A stretch of DNA of 64,000 bases from Powellomyces hirtus. Taxonomy: Eukaryota > Chytridiomycota > Chytridiomycetes > Spizellomycetales > Powellomycetaceae. The translations under genes and the position numbers were made by a program. Under the pieces are notes generated by a model. It did no database searches. It had not been told where the DNA came from and saw nothing but the letters and a program-made list of their open reading frames with translations. The stretch covers positions 682,001 to 746,000 of the forward strand of contig JAHLKG010000014.1 in NCBI GenBank assembly GCA_025526995.1. The letters run 5' to 3'. Of this stretch, positions 32,698 to 42,451 are shown one piece after another (position 1 is the first letter of the stretch; each line of letters begins with the position of its first letter).

Positions 32698-33809
32698 CTA
32701 TGCTCACCGGTTCTACCTTTACTTGCTGGGCACCCACTGGCGTAATGCCCCTTGCCCCCGCAGTTGAAACATTCGTTGCGCTCACGGCGTTCGTCGTAGA
32801 TGGTGCGCTCACGGCGTGAAATCCCTTGGTAGTTGTCCATACCGCGTGTGGGACAACCTGAGCCATAGGGGGTGTGGCGTCCCCTTTCTCGTGCTTGATA
32901 GTTCCCTCGATGTACCTGAGCCGGCTGGACTGCAGCGTACTGACGTCTCCTCCCGTCGGGGGTTACCTGCGTGACATCGTCCACATAGCCTCGAATCCTG
33001 TAGCATAGCAGAGCTTCATTCTGTAGCTCGGTGATCGGGATCTCGGCGCCATTATTCCTCATGATTGCGGCATAGCAGTGGTCCCGAATGCGCTGGCCGA
33101 CATGGTTGGTCGAGAATCCCGTCAAGAAATAGTCACGTTCTTGCCTTGGGGTAAGCCGCTCCTTGTCGTCAAGCGTCACGATCTGGGCCCGAAGGGTATT
33201 GAACTTGGCGATATACTCCGATATGCTATTGGTGAAAACCAACCGCTTCATCTTTGCTTCTGCGGTGTTTCGTAAGTTGGCGGGGTAAAAGGGGATGCGG
33301 AGGATCCTCGTGAATTCTTCCAATGTCGTGGGCTGGTCGCCGGCATCTCTGAGCATTTGCCACCATTCGTCGGCGGTTTCCTTGAGGTACCCCAAGATGT
33401 GGTCGACGCCCCGGTGGTCCGTCCTGAAGTCGGTTGCCTCAAGGTAGCGCGTGTGGACCTTCAGAAACTCGTCGACCTTCGACACCATTTCTTCACTGTT
33501 CCCTTTTCCGTCGAAGTGTGTCAGCTGCTTGCGAAGGTTCTCGCGGCGTTCCTTCTCAGCTTGCATTCGTGCGCGGTTTTCTTCCGCCAGGATGATGTCG
33601 ACGTGCGGTGTTGCAACCGCTGGTTGGACTGGGGTCGAAATCCTTGAGAGAAGGGCTTCGAAGCGGGCCTCTCCCATTGCGATCTGTTCCTGCAGTAGGC
33701 GTTGGGTCTCCGCCAATTGTGCAGCTAACATTGCGACGGGGTTGTCGGTCGGTGTGTCGGCTTCGGGTTCTCCTACTGCCATTGGGCTGTTCCTGGTGCT
33801 ACGTGCCAT
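32598..33809 (-). CDS. gag: Gypsy Gag with CCHC zinc knuckle
   Basis: 403 residues starting MARSTRNSPMAVG, 28 bp after the LTR end and just past the primer-binding site. A coiled-coil-like N-terminal part (AAQLAETQRLLQEQIAMGE) is followed by the Ty3-type capsid domain (WWQMLRDAGDQPTTLEEF) and one CCHC knuckle (CFNCGGKGHYASGC). It packages element RNA in the cytoplasmic particle. The stop lies inside the overlapping pol frame. Confidence 0.93.
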   Translation of the reverse strand: MARSTRNSPMAVGEPEADTPTDNPVAMLAAQLAETQRLLQEQIAMGEARFEALLSRISTPVQPAVATPHVDIILAEENRARMQAEKERRENLRKQLTHFDGKGNSEEMVSKVDEFLKVHTRYLEATDFRTDHRGVDHILGYLKETADEWWQMLRDAGDQPTTLEEFTRILRIPFYPANLRNTAEAKMKRLVFTNSISEYIAKFNTLRAQIVTLDDKERLTPRQERDYFLTGFSTNHVGQRIRDHCYAAIMRNNGAEIPITELQNEALLCYRIRGYVDDVTQVTPDGRRRQYAAVQPAQVHRGNYQARERGRHTPYGSGCPTRGMDNYQGISRRERTIYDERRERNECFNCGGKGHYASGCPASKGRTGEHRTFAAPVEITEGSGDEAASDGGSVNSSDFRPGC

Positions 33810-33837
33810 TGTTGTCGTCTACGGGGTGGTGCTACCA

Positions 33838-34112
33838 TGTAATAATACTAGGTCCGTTGCCAGAGTCTAGTCTTCTATTCGGGAATTCCCTATGTCTAAT
33901 TCTACTGTAAGATCTCTAAGTCTTGAATGCGCCTTCGTCGGAGCATTCCTACTTTTCTTCTAGGCCGCGGAGCGGCCCTGGTCACGTGATGGCCATCCGT
34001 GGCCATCCCTGAGGTCTAGTACCCTTCGGGATGCTGACGCTAGCATCCATCTCGCGCGGGACCCTTCCCGACGCGTGTCTAGGCTTAGGCTGGTGAGCCA
34101 CGCCTCATTACA
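33838..34112 (-). repeat. Gypsy 5' LTR (family D)
   Basis: 275 bp, essentially identical to 26202-26476 (AGCGGCCC here against AGCAGCCC there). Confidence 0.93.
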
Positions 34113-34117
34113 CCCTT

Positions 34118-35494
34118 CCCCTCCCTCACCTCTATCCGTCTCACACACCTCTTCTCCAGGTAAACCAGCTGCCTGCCCCTCCCTCTCACGTATTCCTCAT
34201 CCCCTCCCTTTCCAGTATTCCTCACTCCCATCCCTCTTTTCCAAGATTTTCACTTCTCTCGCATTCCTCATGGTCAACTGAGCGGTAGCAACAATGTGAT
34301 GGATAGCAAAGGATGGTTATTTTCATGGAGAATCTTTTCCTTTGGGGAAAGGTTCTTTGAGTTCCTAGGAACTCCACGTGTAGCAAAAAGAGGATAGGAA
34401 GCGCCACGCATGTTTGATCTGCGTTGTTATCGCAAGGCTGGTCATGAACTGCGCAACTTTGACACCAATGGCTCTCCGGAATGTATGTATCCATCCAGTA
34501 TTTCTCTCCTCTTGTCATGGTCTGACCTGTGCTATACAGTAATTGCTATACATACCTGTGCCATGCATAATTGACACACAGCATCAAGAACACCAACTTA
34601 TCTTTCTGGTATGTCTTACATTTTTCTCTTTTCTCCCATCTCGCTCTTTTTTCTCTCATCTAACTCCCCATTGTCTGACCTGTGCATTCAGTAACATCGA
34701 CCACGATCACCACGACAATTACCATCACCAAGCTTCCTGGTATGTATGAACTCCCTAACCTCTAACTCTGTCCCATTCAGTTCTCCCATGACCACCACGA
34801 TGACCATGTCGATCACCACCATCAATCTTTCTTCCATGTACGTATGTCCCATTCATCCAAATTTGTCCAGTATCTCGTCCATGCCCGACCATTACTACCC
34901 ACCATCTTGACTTTGAGCTTCGACAGCACGGCTCTGTAGCGCTTTTCTGTGACACGTTGATGGAATTGTATGAATCAGTGGAGGAAGCGACCGAACACGT
35001 CTCCTTTCCGCTTTTTATAAATTTTCATTCTTTTTTAAAAAAAATTAGTTTTAATGAGTGTTCATTTATAATTTAAAATTTCAAAATATTAAAAAGTTTA
35101 CAACTTCTTTCTGCCTTTTTTGTATCTCTCTCTAGGTGCGAACATTTTGATACACATCACGCTCTGACTCTTTTGAATATATTTTGCGTACCACTCTTTG
35201 TACATTTGGAGTTCATATAAAAAGTGGAGAGACGACTGCACACTATTTATTTTTAAATTTAGCAATGATTTTATGAATTCATATTTCTTACTTGATGTTG
35301 TTGTAAAATAAAAGAATAATGGAAATTGACTCACTCACATATGAAAATAAAGTAAAAATTTAAATATATTAAAAATAGAAGATAAATATTGATTGGTTGG
35401 TCTTTCTTCCTGTAGTTGGCTTCTAAAATAACAGTAGATAATTTATAGTAAAGGTTAGGGAAAGAGCTTTCAAGCAGTATGCATGATCTGAGTA
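34118..35494. repeat. Repeat unit Q, right part
   Basis: Continues unit Q after the gypsy insertion and matches 20214-21628 with few differences and one deletion of about 40 bp in the AT-rich third (near 35056). The right end, GCATGATCTGAGTA, is shared with unit P, after which the two sequences diverge. Confidence 0.8.
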
Positions 35495-36272
35495 TGTTCA
35501 TCTGTCGATAACATGCTGAAAGTTTTTGAGAAAATTGCACCAAAAGGATCCCTTGCGTTCAAATCGTCGAAATACGCAGAAGTGTGACAATGTCAGCCAA
35601 TCAACTTCCCCATCAGATCCAAGTGGAATGAATTCTGCCAAAAAGATGCAATAATGATCTGCCACTGTATATTTGTTGCAACCATTTCCACAAGTGCCGT
35701 CCTATTTGGCGTTCAAAAACTGTGGATCTCTGGCATGATGGAGATAGCAAGAGTGTGGAAGACAGCAGGACAATGACGCGGAACGGAGAAAAAGCTGCGA
35801 CGGAAGTCAGCGAGCAGGGAATTTCACAGGTTATGTGACACGTACATAATCGCGACTCAGCATGCGGTGGGGGCGAAAACTCTGGTCTGAGCCATGGGGA
35901 TCTTTCTTCCATGTACGTATGTCCCATTCATCCAGATTTGTCCTCTCTTTTGTTTCTGACTTCTCTTCCTTTTTCCAACTTTCATGCCAGTTAGGGATCC
36001 GGACGACGACCATCACTACAATGACCATTCTCACTGCGACGACCATGTCGATCATTACCATGAATCTTCCTTCCATGTACATATGTCCCATTCATCCAGT
36101 TTTGTCCTTTCTTTTGTTTCTGACTTCCCTTCCTTTTTCCAACTTCTGTGCCATTCAGGATCCTGACGACAACCATCACTATGACAACCATCCTCACTGC
36201 AACGACCATGTCGATCACCGCCATCAATCTTCCATAGACGATGTACCCGTCCGTCAAAGTTTATTCTAGTTC
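35495..36272. repeat. His/Asp-rich tandem modules in non-coding context
   Basis: From about 35895 a unit of about 160-165 bp is repeated twice and more partially. Each carries CCATGTACRTATGTCCCATTC and a GACGACCATGTCGATCA-type stretch encoding alternating His/Asp (DDDHHYNDHSH, DHVDHYHE), plus intron-like TTTTTCCAACTT...CATTCAGG. Related modules occur in units P and Q and at 42452-42570. I cannot join them into one open gene, so this may be a decayed exon array. The 35495-35895 part shows nothing I can name. Confidence 0.5.
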
Positions 36273-36516
36273 TGTTGGTCTGAGAGTATCTGGGTAGATA
36301 GTTGAGGAAGCTTTCAGGGTAGTTGACTGAGCAGAACAACGAAGTAACTTAATCCCGCTCTTGTTGGAGAAAAAGAGAAAAGTCCCCCCACCGATATATT
36401 AAGTATGGAAGGAAAACTACTTATATTGGAGTTGATCACGTGGGTTCACGTGATCGCATGATACGCCCTGCGATGGCGCAGTTGTGACTCGATGACAGAG
36501 CCTGTACGTGCTAACA
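36273..36516 (-). repeat. Copia C1 3' LTR
   Basis: 244 bp with TGTTAG...CCAACA ends in element sense. Next to it is the AGTTC target duplication. A palindromic GATCACGTGGGTTCACGTGATC core, containing two CACGTG E-box-like sites, lies in the promoter part. Confidence 0.92.
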
Positions 36517-36629
36517 CCCCCACTCAGACCTGTCAGTCTGTCTGTGAGAGAGTTGCTCTATCTACTTTTACTACACACCCCGGCGCACACCCCCAAACCC
36601 CCATTTATTACGTTGTAAGAAGACGAGGA

Positions 36630-37316
36630 ATGGCCAAGGTATGTCTATGAGATCCGCGCAAATGAGGCGTAAGCTCTAACTATGTGCCGGTGTAGTTGTC
36701 AGGTTCGGGCAAGGCGAAGCAGACGGTGAGAAAGACGGGACCGCCGGCAACTACTCCTGCGGCGACTACAGCTCCGGCTGTGCCGTCGTCAGTGGTGCCC
36801 TCAGCGCCAGTGGGAGGCGCACCCGCTGCGGGGTTGTCCCGAGCGGAGATTCAAACGATGTCGGCAGCGTATGCCCAACAGTTCCACCGCAAGGACCGTC
36901 AAGCGGTCCTGGAACGTCACATCGAGCAGGCAAAAGACCGGGTAAAGGACCGGGCGAGGTCTGGTACGCCTCTTGGTCGCGCACGGGCGACCGGGACCCT
37001 TGATGGACTGAGGTCCATACTAGAGGACCGGCGGAGCCGGAAGCTGGCGGTTGGGAAGGGCAAGGGTACAGCCCAGGCGAAGAAGAAGACTGCGGACAAG
37101 AAGTCTGCAGCAGAGGTGAAGAGGATGTGGGACATCCTGGAGCGGGAGGCTCCATATAATGATGAGGAAGAGGAGGAGGAGGGGGCAGCCGAGGAGTTGG
37201 AGGGACCATCGGGTTCTCCAAGCCGACGCTCACCCTCAAGCGATGAGGATGATGGAGGAGGGGCAGGCCCATCTTCCTTGGGGGGCATTGCTTCGGGTTC
37301 CGCAATTGCGGTGTAG
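36630..37316 (+). CDS. Antisense spliced gene of copia element C1
   Basis: Two exons on the strand opposite to gag-pol: 36630-36638 (ATGGCCAAG) and 36696-37316. The 57-bp intron has donor GTATGT, a CTAAC branch-point-like motif and acceptor GTGTAG. The 209-residue product starts M-A-K-L-S-G-S-G-K-A-K. It has an Ala/Pro/Thr-rich N-terminal part, a basic helical middle (RKDRQAVLERHIEQAKDRVK, LEDRRSRKLAVGKGKG) and an acidic, Ser/Gly-rich tail (YNDEEEEEEG). It is likely a nuclear or nucleic-acid-binding protein, by composition only. The same gene with the same intron occurs in C2 (minus strand). In C3 it is present but broken by a stop. I do not recognise a family. Confidence 0.7.
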
Positions 37317-40300
37317 ATGCCGAGGTAAGCCAGTGTTGTGAGTAATTCTCCTGACATTCAGCAAGTAACACTTGAGCTCGGTGTGCTTCCGTAGGCGCGC
37401 CCTCATTGCGTATGCGTTCATCAAATATAAGAGTCCCGTTCGTAATCCTCAGGACAGTGTCCTTATGTTTCACAGTGGGAAAAGGCTTTGTAAAGATGTC
37501 CGCCAGTTGATCGTCCGTATTGGTGTCGATGATTTCGATAATTTGCTTCGCGAACGAATTGCGTATAGCGTGGTACCGAACGTTGATGTGTTTGGTGCGT
37601 TGGTTGATAGCCTTAGACTGAATCAAGGCCCCGGCGCTCTGATTATCGACATGGAGAGGGACCGGTCGAGATTTGTAATCCGGTTGAGGTCCCAAAACTT
37701 CCGCCAAGAGTTGGCGTAGCCATTTGGCTTCGTTGTGGCCAGTACTGGCAGCTATATACTCCGCTTCGGTCGTACTTTGGGCGGTGCACTTCTGCTTGCT
37801 GCTTTTCCACAGAACAGGAAACCCATTGTAAAGGGCCAAAATGCCTGTAGTGGACGTCCGGTCGGTGAGTTCTCCTGCATAATCCGCATCCGTGAATACG
37901 CGTAAGCCACGCGGATCATTTCGTTCGGATGTAAACTTGAGGGCATAATCGAGGGTACCCTTCAAATAGTGGAAAATGCGCTTAACAATGTTCCAGTCGG
38001 AGTTGGTAGGTGCGGCGACGCGGCGCGCAACGTAACCGACTGCAGTGGCGATATCCCATCGCCATGTGATGGAGGCCCAAGTGAGGACCCCCACTGCTTC
38101 CTGATACATCTTTAGATTTGTGAATGGTGTCGAATCCTCCGGTTGTTGGTTACGCGCTGACACGGCGTACGGAGTGGAGACAGGATGGCAGTCGCTCATG
38201 CCGAATTGTTCGAGAGCGTTGTCGATGTACTTGACATTTGAGATTTCGAGGGTACGAACAGGAGAGTCGAAGTCATATTTGTAGACGAGACCAAGGTGAC
38301 TGGTTACGCGACCTTGTTCCGTAAACTTGAACTTGGTGTGTAGCTCCGTTTTGCTGTTCGCTAGAATCTCCGGATCCTTCGCTGCAATCAGCAGGTCGTC
38401 GACGAAGACGAGAATAAGGACCAAATTGTCGTTCGACGGAGGTGTACGGTCCTCTGTCGCGTACTTGAAAAAGATACACGGGCATACAGAAACCTCTTCA
38501 TAGCCGAGCTTTAACAGTGCAGCCTTCAAGGTCTCATACCAAAGAAGAGGTGATTGCTTCAGGCCGTAGAGAGCTTTCAGTAGCTTCAGGACCCAATCGC
38601 CTTTGGGGTGATCCGGATCTTCGAATCCCTCAAACTGCTCGATATAGATGTCCTTATCAATATCTCTGTTAAGGAAGGCGGTGACAGCGTCCATACTGTG
38701 GATGTCCAGCCCGTGCTGGACACAATACGCCAAGAAGAGGCGTAGCGCTGTGAATGGTAGCATCGGTGAGTATGTATCACCAAAGTCGCGACCGGGTTGT
38801 TGAGAGAAGCCTTGAGCCACTGCTCTGGCTTTGAACTTGTTAAAGGTGCCATCGGGATTGACCTTCGTTTGAAAGACCCATGTTGTTCCGATCACGCGCT
38901 TGTTGCGTGGACGCTTGGTGAGCTCCCATGTACCGTTGTCGACCAGGGATTGGTACTCAATACGTGCAGCTTTGAGAAATTCCTCCTTCTGGGGTGTTTT
39001 CATCGCTTGCTTCCATGTCATGGCGTCTTTGTTGATCGTTGCTTGAGTCCGCGCGCGGGCGGCGTATGCAGCGATGGGGTCATTTTGTCGTGTGCCGACA
39101 TCGTACGCGGCTACTCGATTCTCCCAGTCATCCAATGCTGTAGTATCGAGTAGTGAAAGTCGGGACTCCCAGGTAGATTCTTGATATCCCTCCCACTTAA
39201 CCAAGTACTCTTTCGTGTGCGCCTTACTGCGGCGCTCGTCGATAATCGCCTCCACGGTGTATTTGACGTCATCCTCCTGACTCTCCTCATCTAGAAGGTC
39301 AAGATGTGCTGGATCCTGCTGATATTTGGGTTCGAGTCCCAAGTCTTCTTTGAAGATCACGTCTCGTGACACTTCGACCTTGTCAGTAACAGGATCCCAA
39401 ACCAGATACCCCTTGGTACCTGAGGGTTGAGCATAGCCTACCAAGTAAGCCTTCTTTGCTCGATTCCCCATTTTATCGCGTCCTTTGCTCGTTAGAACGG
39501 AATACGCCACGCAACCGATACGCCGAAGATGGGCGACATCAGGACGCCGGCCAAACAGTATTTCATGCGGCGTCTTCTTGTTGATGCGGTTGTACGTAAG
39601 GGAATAGATGTATCCAGCCGCTATCAGTAGAGCAGGCCAGAATCTTTGGGGTAGTTTCGTATCCGCGAAGGTGGCGCGGACCCTGTCCAGCGCCGTGCGA
39701 TGCCATTGTTCAGCAATCCCGTTTTGCTGACTCGAATAGGCCGCGGACTTTTGATGAGTGATACCATTTTCCAATAGGTACTCTAGAACCTCGCCAAAGT
39801 ATTCGGTGCCTCGATCCGTGCGTAGAATCTTGATGTGTCGGTCAGTCTGTTTCTCAATCCAAGCCTTGTAAATGAGAAACTTGTCGAGTATGACTGCTGA
39901 GTCCTTTGAAGGAATAGGGAAAACAGTCACGTATCTGGATGTGTGTTCAATGAACTCCAGCGAATAGCGTGATCCTTCGTAACCAGGGATGCGAAATGGT
40001 CCTTGTAGGTCTGAATGAATCAGCTCACAGATCTCCCTGGTTTCAACGTTACCAAGGGAGAATGGAAGACAAGCGGCTTTTCCTAACACGCAGGCTTCAC
40101 AATCTTTGAAGTCGCTTAGATCCCCCACTACGGACCAACCGTCCGTAACCGATGCCATCTTCTCCAGGACGTGTTTGCCAACGTGTCCAAGACGAGCATG
40201 AGCAAGTGTAGGAGAGACTTCGACAGTGCATGCTTCTGAATCTGTCCACAGACTTTCAGACAGCAGCGTACCTTGCAGGTAATACGCATTGTTGCGGCGT

Positions 40301-42153
40301 ACGCCTTTGGCGATATCTTTGCCGTCTCGCGTGAAAATGACGTCTCCATTCGACTTGAAGAGCACGTCAACGCCTTGATTGTTGCATTTCGCTACCGATA
40401 CGAGATCTCGTCGTAATCCTGGCACATGCAGGACTCCGCCCAACTCGAGCGGATTCGGATAGTCGTTAACTTCTACTCGTACCGTACCTCGAACTGTAGA
40501 GGGTAGTGATGTTTTGTCAGCAAGCATAACAGCTCTGACATCACTGTACACGGTTGAGTGATCCAAGGTCGCTTTGTGAGGTGTCATGTGGTCCGTAGCG
40601 CCAGAGTCAATGAGGGCTCCATACGGTTGTTCTTGGCGGACCCAGACGTGTAATGCTTCCACAGCATTTGTGCTAACGGCACCATCAGACGACTGCTTCG
40701 TCTTGTTCTTCTCCATCTCGGATTTGAACTTCTTTAACACTTCGCACTCCTGTGTCTGGTGTTTAGGGTCTCCACAGGCCCAACAACCCGACTTGTGTTG
40801 TTGGCCTTTGTTTGATGGAGTGGATTCCTTGTCCTTCTTGCCGTTCGTTGACTTCTCCCCGTGGGTCTTGCCACCCTTTTGTTTCTTAGAGGCGTCAGTG
40901 TGTGCGGCACCTGGTCGCGTATCCGTTGAGGTCCCGCTAGGTTTCTTAGCCATGTTGGCAGCGATCCTGGATGCAGCGGCCTGTAAACTGCTCAAATCAG
41001 TTATGTTTTCTTCATTAGCCTGAACCAAGGCCGCAAGGTCTGGTGTTAGCGAGTTGATGAAGTAATCCTGAAGGACGTAATCCGGTGTCTTTGGCAGAGA
41101 AAATGCCAGCATGTTGAACTGAGTGATGTACTCATCCATGCGGCCTTTGGGACGCAATTCCCGTAATTTCTGCAGCGAATCCCTAGTGTGGTTTCGTGGC
41201 GCGAACCGCGCCAGAAGGGCGGACCTAAGACCGGTCTGGGTTCTTCCTGAATCAACGTCTTCAAAGTCATGCCACGTCGTAATTTCGTTCCTTTTACTTG
41301 GTGAGAGCGACTGCCACCAAGTGTATGCCCATCCTGTGAGTTTCGTAGCCACAAAATCCACGAGAAACTCGGGCGGAACCATTTCGTACTTCACAACTGT
41401 CTCAATCTTGTCGATGAACGTTTGAAGTTTGACCATATTGGCTTCCCCGTTGTAAGATCCAATATCTTTCAGCGTTCCATCCACGAAAGCCTTCGCACCT
41501 CGACTGTCAACGATTTTGGTCGTCACGCTGTGTATGCTCGATGTCGGTGATGTAGGGCGGCGTTCGAATGGAGAACGTTGGTATTCCTGTTGAGCTCCAA
41601 TCTCCTGATTGTACTCTGTCCACGGTGCAGCGAACCCGTCGTTGCGAGTGGGTGATGGTGTGCGTACGCGCCGTTGCGCCGTACGTACCTGAGGGTTGAC
41701 CGGGATGTTCATATCCTGATCCATGCACCATTTCATTTGGAGCATTTCCGTTAGTTGGGCTAGAGAATTCTCAAGCCGATCTATCCTATCCACGTCCGCC
41801 TCACGCGGGCGGACATGCACGGTGTTCTCTGATTCCCCACTTGGGAATGCCGCTGGAGTACTGTAATTGATCATTCGGTGATCATCCGTACTGCTTGATA
41901 GGGGACGGGTATCGACCTTGCCATTGCGTCGGTCGATGTTTCGGGTACGCCCTTCCAATGCGTCATCGCCCTTGTTGGCGTCAACACTTAAAGGCGTTGG
42001 CTCTGCCAGTGTATCTTCACCGGCAGAGTTCCCTCCATTGCTTGGTGATGTCCATTCACCAGGCACTCGTGCGCTTTTCTTTGCAGCACGTTCTACGGCT
42101 CGTTGTAGCATATTGGACCCTGGGGTCTGTCGACCCGTTAGGCGTCTTAACAT
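36766..42153 (-). CDS. gag-pol: Copia C1 Gag-Pol polyprotein
   Basis: 1795 codons from ATG 42153. Order of domains: Gag (TWWQSLSPSKRNE), CCHC knuckle (CWACGDPKHQTQEC), protease (LIDSGATDHMT), pre-integrase/HHCC (LAHARLGHVG ... CEACVLGKA), integrase core (IHSDLQGPF, LRTDRGTEYF, GIAEQWHR), chromodomain (EYLVKWEGYQESTWESR), reverse transcriptase (ALYGLKQSPLLWYE, VFVDDLLIAA) and RNase H (FTDADYAGELTDR, LADIFTKPF). The last about 220 residues, Pro/Ser-rich, are the reverse reading of the antisense gene and may not be real protein. C1 and C3 have a one-base deletion (CCCCGG against CCCCCAG in C2) that separates the upstream ATG from the frame, so this copy must start at an internal ATG. Confidence 0.92.
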   Translation of the reverse strand: MLRRLTGRQTPGSNMLQRAVERAAKKSARVPGEWTSPSNGGNSAGEDTLAEPTPLSVDANKGDDALEGRTRNIDRRNGKVDTRPLSSSTDDHRMINYSTPAAFPSGESENTVHVRPREADVDRIDRLENSLAQLTEMLQMKWCMDQDMNIPVNPQVRTAQRRVRTPSPTRNDGFAAPWTEYNQEIGAQQEYQRSPFERRPTSPTSSIHSVTTKIVDSRGAKAFVDGTLKDIGSYNGEANMVKLQTFIDKIETVVKYEMVPPEFLVDFVATKLTGWAYTWWQSLSPSKRNEITTWHDFEDVDSGRTQTGLRSALLARFAPRNHTRDSLQKLRELRPKGRMDEYITQFNMLAFSLPKTPDYVLQDYFINSLTPDLAALVQANEENITDLSSLQAAASRIAANMAKKPSGTSTDTRPGAAHTDASKKQKGGKTHGEKSTNGKKDKESTPSNKGQQHKSGCWACGDPKHQTQECEVLKKFKSEMEKNKTKQSSDGAVSTNAVEALHVWVRQEQPYGALIDSGATDHMTPHKATLDHSTVYSDVRAVMLADKTSLPSTVRGTVRVEVNDYPNPLELGGVLHVPGLRRDLVSVAKCNNQGVDVLFKSNGDVIFTRDGKDIAKGVRRNNAYYLQGTLLSESLWTDSEACTVEVSPTLAHARLGHVGKHVLEKMASVTDGWSVVGDLSDFKDCEACVLGKAACLPFSLGNVETREICELIHSDLQGPFRIPGYEGSRYSLEFIEHTSRYVTVFPIPSKDSAVILDKFLIYKAWIEKQTDRHIKILRTDRGTEYFGEVLEYLLENGITHQKSAAYSSQQNGIAEQWHRTALDRVRATFADTKLPQRFWPALLIAAGYIYSLTYNRINKKTPHEILFGRRPDVAHLRRIGCVAYSVLTSKGRDKMGNRAKKAYLVGYAQPSGTKGYLVWDPVTDKVEVSRDVIFKEDLGLEPKYQQDPAHLDLLDEESQEDDVKYTVEAIIDERRSKAHTKEYLVKWEGYQESTWESRLSLLDTTALDDWENRVAAYDVGTRQNDPIAAYAARARTQATINKDAMTWKQAMKTPQKEEFLKAARIEYQSLVDNGTWELTKRPRNKRVIGTTWVFQTKVNPDGTFNKFKARAVAQGFSQQPGRDFGDTYSPMLPFTALRLFLAYCVQHGLDIHSMDAVTAFLNRDIDKDIYIEQFEGFEDPDHPKGDWVLKLLKALYGLKQSPLLWYETLKAALLKLGYEEVSVCPCIFFKYATEDRTPPSNDNLVLILVFVDDLLIAAKDPEILANSKTELHTKFKFTEQGRVTSHLGLVYKYDFDSPVRTLEISNVKYIDNALEQFGMSDCHPVSTPYAVSARNQQPEDSTPFTNLKMYQEAVGVLTWASITWRWDIATAVGYVARRVAAPTNSDWNIVKRIFHYLKGTLDYALKFTSERNDPRGLRVFTDADYAGELTDRTSTTGILALYNGFPVLWKSSKQKCTAQSTTEAEYIAASTGHNEAKWLRQLLAEVLGPQPDYKSRPVPLHVDNQSAGALIQSKAINQRTKHINVRYHAIRNSFAKQIIEIIDTNTDDQLADIFTKPFPTVKHKDTVLRITNGTLIFDERIRNEGAPTEAHRAQVLLAECQENYSQHWLTSASTPQLRNPKQCPPRKMGLPLLHHPHRLRVSVGLENPMVPPTPRLPPPPPLPHHYMEPPAPGCPTSSSPLLQTSCPQSSSSPGLYPCPSQPPASGSAGPLVWTSVHQGSRSPVRDQEAYQTSPGPLPGLLPARCDVPGPLDGPCGGTVGHTLPTSFESPLGTTPQRVRLPLALRAPLTTAQPEL

Positions 42154-42207
42154 ACTACGAGTGTACCGGGGCTCGTTTCGTTGCCTACCATTTCAGGGCT
42201 CATAACC

Positions 42208-42451
42208 TGTTGGTCTGAGAGTATCTGGGTAGATAGTTGAGGAAGCTTTCAGGGTAGTTGACTGAGCAGAACAACGAAGTAACTTAATCCCGCTCTTGTT
42301 GGAGAAAAAGAGAAAAGTCCCCCCACCGATATATTAAGTATGGAAGGAAAACTACTTATATTGGAGTTGATCACGTGGGTTCACGTGATCGCGTGATATG
42401 CCCTGCGATGGCGCCGTTGTGACTCGATGACAGAGTCTGTACGTGCTAACA
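42208..42451 (-). repeat. Copia C1 5' LTR
   Basis: 244 bp, followed in element sense by the primer-binding site GGTTATGAGCCCTG (42207-42194). Its inverted copy is the 5' LTR of C3 (51659-51902). Confidence 0.92.

Larger units (their letters stand above)
26202..34112 (-). mobile_element. Complete Ty3/gypsy chromovirus with antisense gene
   Basis: 7911 bp. Two 275-bp LTRs (26202-26476 and 33838-34112) differ at only one position that I can see. The TSD is CCCTT on both sides (26197-26201, 34113-34117). In the minus orientation a TGGTAGCACCAC primer-binding site follows the 5' LTR (33837-33826), then gag, pol with a terminal chromodomain, a tandem-repeat spacer, a region occupied by an antisense spliced gene, and an AAGGGGGG polypurine tract before the 3' LTR. 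Both gag and pol are open. This is a recent insertion and may be active. It lies inside repeat unit Q. Confidence 0.95.
36273..42451 (-). mobile_element. Complete Ty1/copia element C1 with chromodomain and antisense gene
   Basis: 6179 bp. The 244-bp LTRs (36273-36516 and 42208-42451) have TGTTAG...CCAACA ends and are about 98% identical. The TSD is AGTTC on both sides (36268-36272, 42452-42456). After the 5' LTR comes GGTTATGAGCCCTG, complementary to the anticodon arm of initiator tRNA-Met. A polypurine tract, GAGTGGGGG, precedes the 3' LTR. The single gag-pol frame is intact, apart from a one-base difference near its first ATG compared with C2. An antisense gene occupies the 3' end. Confidence 0.95.

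Noticed and set aside
35862..36269. Continuous open frame with His-rich sequence as a complete gene
   Set aside because: The frame is open only because the repeat unit length is a multiple of three here. No start context or partner exons could be joined.
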